DNA of 64,000 bases from Trujillonella endophytica. GTDB taxonomy: Bacteria > Actinomycetota > Actinomycetes > Mycobacteriales > Geodermatophilaceae. The translations under genes and the position numbers were made by a program. The stretch spans positions 27,353 to 91,352 of the forward strand of contig NZ_FOEE01000017.1 of assembly GCF_900110555.1 (NCBI RefSeq), in the 5' to 3' direction. The notes below the pieces were generated by a model that was given only the letters and a program-made list of their open reading frames with translations, did no database searches and was not told the origin of the DNA. Positions 59,540 through 64,000 of this stretch are shown piece by piece (the first letter of the stretch is position 1; every line of letters begins with the position of its first letter).

Positions 59540-61987
59540 ATGGCAACGCAGAGGACGACCGCCGTGCTGGAGGTCGCCGGCGTGAACTGGGCGTCGGAGA
59601 AGGCCGTGGTCGAGCGGGTGCTCGGCCGCCGCCCCGGCGTGCTGGAGGTCGAGGCGAACGCCGTCGGCCAGACTGCGACGGTCACCTACGACCCCACGCG
59701 GACCTCGGTCGCCGATCTCACGGGGTGGATCCGCGAGTGCGGGTACCACTGCGCCGGGCAGTCGGTTCCGCAGCACGTGTGCGACCCCGAGGCCGAGCCG
59801 CTGTCCCACGCCCCGGTCGGGCACCACGCCGGCCACCGGCCGGACGGGGGCGCCGAGCCTGCGCCACAGGACCTCGGCGATGACGCGTCCGAGCACGGTG
59901 ATCACGCCGGGACGACCCCGCAGGACGCCATGGGGCACGGCGGGCACCACGCCGGGATGTCGATGGACGACATGGCCCGCGACATGCGCAACCGGTTCCT
60001 GGTCGCGGCCCTGTTGTCGATCCCGATCCTGCTGTGGTCGCCGATCGGCCGCGAGGTCCTCGGCTTCGAGGCGGAGGCACCGTTCGGCCTGCGGGACGAC
60101 GTCTTCTCGCTGTTCCTGTCGCTGCCGGTGATCTTCTACAGCGCCTGGATCTTCGTCGACGGCGCCTGGCGGGCACTGCGCGCCCGCACGCTGGACATGA
60201 TGGTGCTGGTCGCCGTCGCGGTCGGCGCCGGGTGGAGCTACAGCCTCGTCATCACGCTCACCGGCGGCGGCGAGGTGTTCTACGAGGCCGCCACCGTGCT
60301 CACCGCGTTCGTGCTGCTCGGCCACTGGTTCGAGATGCGCGCCCGTGGCGGCGCCAACGACGCCATCCGCACGCTGCTGGAGCTCGCCCCGCCGCGCGCG
60401 GTGGTGATCCGAGACGGGCAGCCGGTCGAGGTACCCACCGCCGAGGTGCTCGTCGGGGACCTGCTGCTGGTCCGTCCCGGGGCCAAGATCCCCGTCGACG
60501 GAACCGTCGAGGACGGCGACTCCGAGATCGACGAGTCGATGGTGACCGGGGAGAGCCTCCCGGTGCACAAGGCGCCCGGCGACGAGGTCATCGGCGGCTC
60601 GGTCAACACCACCGGCACGCTGCGGGTGCGCGCCACGAAGGTGGGCGCCGACACGGCACTGGCCCAGATCGTGCAGCTGGTGCAGGAGGCGCAGAACTCC
60701 AAGGCGCCCGGCCAGCGGCTGGCCGACCGGGCCGCGTTCTGGCTGGTGTTCGTGGCCCTCCTCGGCGGCGGCCTGACCTTCGCCGTCTGGTTCCTGTCCG
60801 GCGCCACCTTCGCGACCGCGATGCTGTTCGCGATCACCGTGGTCGTGGTGACCTGCCCGGACGCGCTCGGCCTGGCCACCCCGACGGCGATCATGGTCGG
60901 CACCGGGCTCGGCGCACAGCGGGGCGTGCTGTTCAAGAACGCCACAGCCCTGGAGACGTCGGCCCGGATCGACACCGTGGTGATGGACAAGACCGGCACC
61001 CTGACGAAGGGCGAGCCGGAGGTCACCGACGTCGTCGTCGACCGGATGTCCGCGGACGACGTCCTGGCCCTGGTCGCGGCCGTGGAGCGGGAGTCCGAGC
61101 ACCCGCTGGCCGCCGCCGTCGCGCGGCACGCCGACACGCTCGGCGTGCCGGCGCTGACCGCCACGGGATTCCGCACCGTGCCCGGTCACGGCGCGTCCGC
61201 GCACGTCGACGGCCACCGGGTGCTGGTCGGCAACGCCAGGCTGATGGCAGACGAGGGCGTCGACCTCGGGCCTCTGGGTGCGCGCCGGGACGAGCTGGCC
61301 GGCAGCGGCCGCACCGCCGTCCTGGCCGCGGTCGACGGTCGCGCCGTCGGCGTGATCGCCCTGGCCGACGCGGCCCGCGAGACCTCGGCTGCGGCGGTGG
61401 CAGCCCTGCACGAGGCGGGCGTACAGGTGGTCATGCTCAGCGGCGACAACGAGGCCACCGCGCGGCGCATCGCCGGCCAACTGGGCATCGACGCGGTTCT
61501 CGCCGAGGTCCTGCCCGGTGACAAGGCGGCCAGGATCACCGAGTTGCAGCGCGCCGGCAAGCGCGTCGCCATGGTCGGCGACGGCGTGAACGACGCGCCC
61601 GCGCTGGCCCAGGCCGATCTCGGGATCGCCATCGGCGCCGGCACGGACGTCGCCATCGAGACCGCCGACGTCGTCCTGATGCGCTCCGATCCGCTCGACG
61701 TCCCCACCGCGCTGGCCATCGGACGCGGCACGCTGCGCAAGATGCGGCAGAACCTCGGCTGGGCCGTCGGCTACAACGCGATCGCCCTGCCGATCGCCGC
61801 CGGCGTGTTCGAGCCGGCGTTCGGGCTCGTGCTGCGGCCCGAGATCGCCGCGCTGTCGATGTCGGGTTCCAGCTTCCTGGTCGCGGTCAACGCGCTGCTG
61901 CTCAAGCGGCTGCGGCTCCCCGACGCTCCGGGAGCGCCCACGGCCGAGACGGTCACGGCCCCCGAGCCGGAGCCGGTCTCACGCTGA
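59540..61987 (+). CDS. CopB-like P1B-type ATPase with CPD motif
   Basis: 815 residues. The N-terminus (about 8-70) has the fold of a heavy-metal-associated domain, but the usual CxxC is replaced ([10 protein letters not shown]), so it cannot bind copper in the normal way. A His/Met-rich stretch (about 94-150) follows. Core motifs: [28 protein letters not shown] (TGES), the transmembrane [13 protein letters not shown] (CPD in place of CPC or CPH), [10 protein letters not shown] (phosphorylated Asp), [11 protein letters not shown] and [12 protein letters not shown]. It exports a transition metal from the cytoplasm; copper is suggested by the CsoR-like boxes. Confidence 0.9.
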   Translation: MATQRTTAVLEVAGVNWASEKAVVERVLGRRPGVLEVEANAVGQTATVTYDPTRTSVADLTGWIRECGYHCAGQSVPQHVCDPEAEPLSHAPVGHHAGHRPDGGAEPAPQDLGDDASEHGDHAGTTPQDAMGHGGHHAGMSMDDMARDMRNRFLVAALLSIPILLWSPIGREVLGFEAEAPFGLRDDVFSLFLSLPVIFYSAWIFVDGAWRALRARTLDMMVLVAVAVGAGWSYSLVITLTGGGEVFYEAATVLTAFVLLGHWFEMRARGGANDAIRTLLELAPPRAVVIRDGQPVEVPTAEVLVGDLLLVRPGAKIPVDGTVEDGDSEIDESMVTGESLPVHKAPGDEVIGGSVNTTGTLRVRATKVGADTALAQIVQLVQEAQNSKAPGQRLADRAAFWLVFVALLGGGLTFAVWFLSGATFATAMLFAITVVVVTCPDALGLATPTAIMVGTGLGAQRGVLFKNATALETSARIDTVVMDKTGTLTKGEPEVTDVVVDRMSADDVLALVAAVERESEHPLAAAVARHADTLGVPALTATGFRTVPGHGASAHVDGHRVLVGNARLMADEGVDLGPLGARRDELAGSGRTAVLAAVDGRAVGVIALADAARETSAAAVAALHEAGVQVVMLSGDNEATARRIAGQLGIDAVLAEVLPGDKAARITELQRAGKRVAMVGDGVNDAPALAQADLGIAIGAGTDVAIETADVVLMRSDPLDVPTALAIGRGTLRKMRQNLGWAVGYNAIALPIAAGVFEPAFGLVLRPEIAALSMSGSSFLVAVNALLLKRLRLPDAPGAPTAETVTAPEPEPVSR

Positions 61988-62125
61988 CACGGCTCGAGCC
62001 TCTCGCCCGGCCGGAACACCCCTGAGCTTCCGGCGGTGACGCTCCCGCGGGCGAAGGAGTTCGGACAGGTCGACCTCTGGTCGTGCTGCGCCGGGCTCGG
62101 GACGGCGACGACCGACCCCCTGTCG

Positions 62126-62392
62126 TCACCGTCCCCCAGGACGGGTGGTCCCGCGCAGGGTGGCCAGGCGGTCCTGGAACTCCGGCTCGTCGATCTCGCC
62201 CCGTGCGAAACGCTCGGCGAGCAGCCGCTCGGGGTCCGAGGTCGGCGGAGTGGGCGTCGTCGGGCCGCCGGGACCGATCGCGCGGACCAGCAGGACGACG
62301 GCGGAGATCAGCAGCCCCCAGAACAGGAGCATCCCGACCGTCATGCCGACCCATCCCCATGCACCGGGGTCGTGGTCGTACCAGAACATCAT
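62126..62392 (-). CDS. SHOCT-domain small membrane protein
   Basis: ATG 62392 is chosen; GAGGGGAC lies upstream. The 88-residue protein has one membrane helix (about 14-38: GWVGMTVGMLLFWGLLISAV) and a C-terminal SHOCT motif (RLLAERFARGEIDEPEFQDRLATL). SHOCT proteins are often encoded near metal-resistance genes and oligomerise. It is convergent with the ATPase gene. Confidence 0.75.
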   Translation of the reverse strand: MMFWYDHDPGAWGWVGMTVGMLLFWGLLISAVVLLVRAIGPGGPTTPTPPTSDPERLLAERFARGEIDEPEFQDRLATLRGTTRPGGR

Positions 62393-62802
62393 CGTCCGCC
62401 GTCCCCTCGGTCGGTCGCGGTGGGCCGCGTGCCGAGGTCCGGGCGACCGGCTTCCTCGCTGCGAGCGCACCTGCTACGACGGTGCACCGTGGCTCACTCC
62501 GAGGTCAGGGACCGCGGGCCCGTCCGCCCTTGCCGAAGGTCCCGTCCGGGCGGGCCCCAGCCCTGGACCGCGTGCCCGCCGCAGCGATGTCCACGGCCGT
62601 CCGGCGCCTCCTGCGGACAGCTCGCAGCCGCGGCGCGCGGCGGCGGTGCCGACGGGAGCCGTCGGACCATGAGTCCTCTGCACCGTTCGGCGCCGTGCCA
62701 ACAGGAGGGATGCGCCGGCCGAGACACGACGAAAGGCTCCCTCGTCACCCGTGAGGGCGACGAGGGAGCTCTGTCGCATGCGGGCCGTGGCCGGCGGGGT
62801 GC
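62393..62802. other. Region with no convincing gene
   Basis: About 410 bp. The open frames are arginine/proline-rich shadows with low coding plausibility. It holds one strong hairpin (62736-62769). Confidence 0.4.
62736..62769. terminator. Isolated hairpin
   Basis: A perfect 11-bp stem (62736-62746 with 62759-62769) and a 12-nt loop lie in an otherwise empty region. It may be a remnant terminator of a lost gene. Confidence 0.55.
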
Positions 62803-63084
62803 GTGACTCGCCCGGTCGGGCGATGTACCGGCACCAACTGGTCCGCCACCCTGTGCGGCGTGCAGTTCGCAGCCAGGGTGTCGCTGCCCGTCCTCGATGA
62901 GGCCAGGGCGGTGTTCGGGCTGCGCGGAGACCTGCGGGAGCAGGCCGCCCGGCACTGGCAGGTGCCCGACTGGACCACGCTCGACGTGACCGGGCCGACC
63001 GAGGTCGTCGGCGCCTCGGGCCGCACCTGGTACCGGTGGAAGGCCACCGTCGACGCCAAGGTGCGCGCCAACCGGTCGGGTTGA
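62803..63084 (+). CDS. Uncharacterised small ORF
   Basis: 93 residues from a GTG; the latter half (LPVLDEARAVFGLRGDLREQ, then WQVPDWTTLDVTGPTEVVGA) looks like real protein, while the first 20 residues are less plausible, so the start is uncertain. No known domain recognised. Confidence 0.4.
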   Translation: MTRPVGRCTGTNWSATLCGVQFAARVSLPVLDEARAVFGLRGDLREQAARHWQVPDWTTLDVTGPTEVVGASGRTWYRWKATVDAKVRANRSG

Positions 63085-63263
63085 GCGGCGGCGCGGTAGG
63101 ACTGCCCGGCGCGCGACCGGTGCGACGGAGCGCGGTCGGAGAACTGCGCGCCTCGGCGCCATCGCTGCGGCGGGAGCGGCGCGCCGAAGGTGGCGGCGTC
63201 TGGCGTGTCCCGCGAACGTGGTGGAACCTGATGTCGATGTCGAGTCCGTCGGGGGAAATGGCG

Positions 63264-63434
63264 ATGAGCGAGCGGATCACCTGGACGAACTGCCCGGACT
63301 GTGGGGCTACCGCCGCCGTGGGCTGGATCGGGGACCGGCCGGTGGAGCTGGACTGCTTCAGTGGCTGCTCGTGGTGGAGCGAGCAGCCACCGGTGCGCGT
63401 GGTGCTGGCGCCCACCGCGCTCAGCGGCCGGTAG
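63264..63434 (+). CDS. Small zinc-ribbon-like protein
   Basis: ATG 63264 follows GGGGGA by 7 nt; ATG 63231 is also possible. The 56-residue protein has TNCPDCGATAAVGWIG and LDCFSGCSWW, two Cys pairs (CxxC and CxxxC) likely binding one zinc. It is similar in style to small actinobacterial zinc-finger proteins. Function unknown. Confidence 0.5.
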   Translation: MSERITWTNCPDCGATAAVGWIGDRPVELDCFSGCSWWSEQPPVRVVLAPTALSGR

Positions 63435-63604
63435 GACCAGCCAGCTGGACAGGTGCGGCGATCACCGTGGTGCTCTCCGCCTGGTGGCGGAAGCCGCCGT
63501 CCCGGCCCGGGACGACCGCGGACCAGGTCCTGCTGCCGGCCCGCCGGTGCCGCCTGTCGGTGACCGGCATCCGTGCAGGTCAGGCGGTGTGGGGCTGTCC
63601 AGCT

Positions 63605-63646
63605 TCGGCTGATGCTTGACGGAGCTACGTCGGTTGATCCTTGACG
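63605..63646. repeat. Two subterminal direct repeats of the IS481-type element
   Basis: Copies TCGGCTGATGCTTGACG and TCGGTTGATCCTTGACG lie 25 bp apart, centre to centre, between the presumed IS end and the transposase stop. Repeats of this kind at IS ends are candidate transposase-binding sites. Confidence 0.6.
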
Positions 63647-63647
63647 C

Positions 63648-64000
63648 TCAGGACGTCGCTCGGTGGATCGATGCCCGCTTCTTGCGGATCTCTCCTCGGC
63701 CGGCTCGGGCCACGGTCTTGGTCAGGTCGTTGCCGATCCAGAACTGCAGGAGCCGGTCGGTGACGTGCACGTCGCAGCGGGCGCCGGCGTGGTGTCTGCC
63801 CACGCTGACCTGCTGCCACGCCACGCAGACCACTCCGTTGCTGGCCACCCGCCGAGACACCCAGTCATCCCCGGTCCGATCCGGCGCGGGCACGGTCACC
63901 GGTGCTGCGCCGCCGGCGGTGAAGCGGTCGGCCGGGGTCTGCATGTCCAGGGACTGGTGCGGCCGCTGGGTGTTGTAGAACGCCACCCATTCGTCGACCG
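63648..64000 (-). CDS. IS481-type transposase, C-terminal part (truncated at the window edge)
   Basis: The last roughly 117 codons are visible. They include EWVAFYNTQRPHQSLDMQ, the end of the rve catalytic core, and the IS481-type C-terminal domain RVASNGVVCVAWQQVSVGRH with HAGARCDVHVTDRLLQF. The DDE residues lie outside the window. The frame is intact up to the edge. Confidence 0.8.
   Translation of the reverse strand, partial: VDEWVAFYNTQRPHQSLDMQTPADRFTAGGAAPVTVPAPDRTGDDWVSRRVASNGVVCVAWQQVSVGRHHAGARCDVHVTDRLLQFWIGNDLTKTVARAGRGEIRKKRASIHRATS

Larger units (their letters stand above)
63596..64000 (-). mobile_element. IS481-family insertion sequence, right-hand end only
   Basis: The element runs off the window's right edge. 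The transposase C-terminus lies at 63648-63998. A likely terminal end starts at TGTCCAGCTTCGG (63596), and two 17-bp subterminal direct repeats (63605-63621 and 63630-63646; 15 of 17 identical) with a 25-bp period probably bind transposase. The other end and target duplication are outside the window. Confidence 0.7.

Noticed and set aside
62083..62754. Arg-rich open frame between the ATPase and small ORFs
   Set aside because: No start context or domain, and it overlaps the SHOCT gene, which has a clear membrane helix and motif.

Overview
The window is very GC-rich, densely coded DNA with many GTG starts, 4-bp gene overlaps and GC-rich hairpin terminators. Mycofactocin-type short-chain dehydrogenases, a pre-mycofactocin synthase and a chaplin-like secreted protein point to Actinomycetota. 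A Geodermatophilaceae- or Pseudonocardiales-like host is my inference and cannot be settled from this sequence. No tRNA, rRNA or CRISPR array was seen.

Region 1 (about 1.6-46 kb) looks like one large catabolic island. From left to right it holds an MFS transporter end, a SnoaL-like protein, two tandem VOC proteins with a small partner, a LacI regulator, a shortened flavoprotein, an enoyl-CoA hydratase with an ArsR regulator, korAB, a pair of acyl-CoA dehydrogenases and an acyl-CoA ligase. A long plus-strand run (15.6-32.4 kb) then encodes a CoA-transferase, two 3-hydroxyisobutyrate-dehydrogenase-like enzymes, an amidohydrolase, aldehyde dehydrogenases, mycofactocin-type SDRs, two ferredoxins, two near-duplicate cytochromes P450, a DUF35-thiolase fusion, a small unknown protein, a DoxX protein and a ferredoxin reductase. 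It is followed by two MaoC-type hydratase subunits, an amidohydrolase, a circularly permuted CoA-transferase, a lone mftD, a long enoyl-CoA hydratase, two thiolases, a TesB thioesterase, a TetR regulator, a protein with five tandem XRE helix-turn-helix domains and a DUF2889 protein.

A coherent reading (inference) is this. P450s hydroxylate a hydrophobic, probably alicyclic, terpenoid- or steroid-like substrate, fed by ferredoxins and the FAD reductase. Mycofactocin-linked SDRs and aldehyde dehydrogenases oxidise the alcohol to an acid. The ligase and CoA-transferases activate it, and acyl-CoA dehydrogenases, MaoC/enoyl hydratases, the DUF35-thiolase and thiolases shorten it. The substrate is not identifiable from sequence alone.

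Region 2 (45.8-59.4 kb) is general actinobacterial background: a NUDIX hydrolase, an XRE-cupin regulator divergent from a thioredoxin-reductase-like enzyme and a methyltransferase, the chaplin-like protein, a four-gene overlapping stressosome-type operon headed by an unusual ECF sigma / zinc-finger / RsbT-kinase fusion, a glutaryl-CoA-dehydrogenase-like enzyme, a K+ channel, a Ser/Thr kinase, an LppU-like membrane protein, a DUF2505 protein and a proline-rich envelope protein.

Region 3 (59.4-64 kb) has a CopB-like P1B ATPase with a CPD motif behind two CsoR-like boxes, a SHOCT membrane protein, small uncharacterised ORFs, and the 3' end of an IS481-type element running off the right edge.
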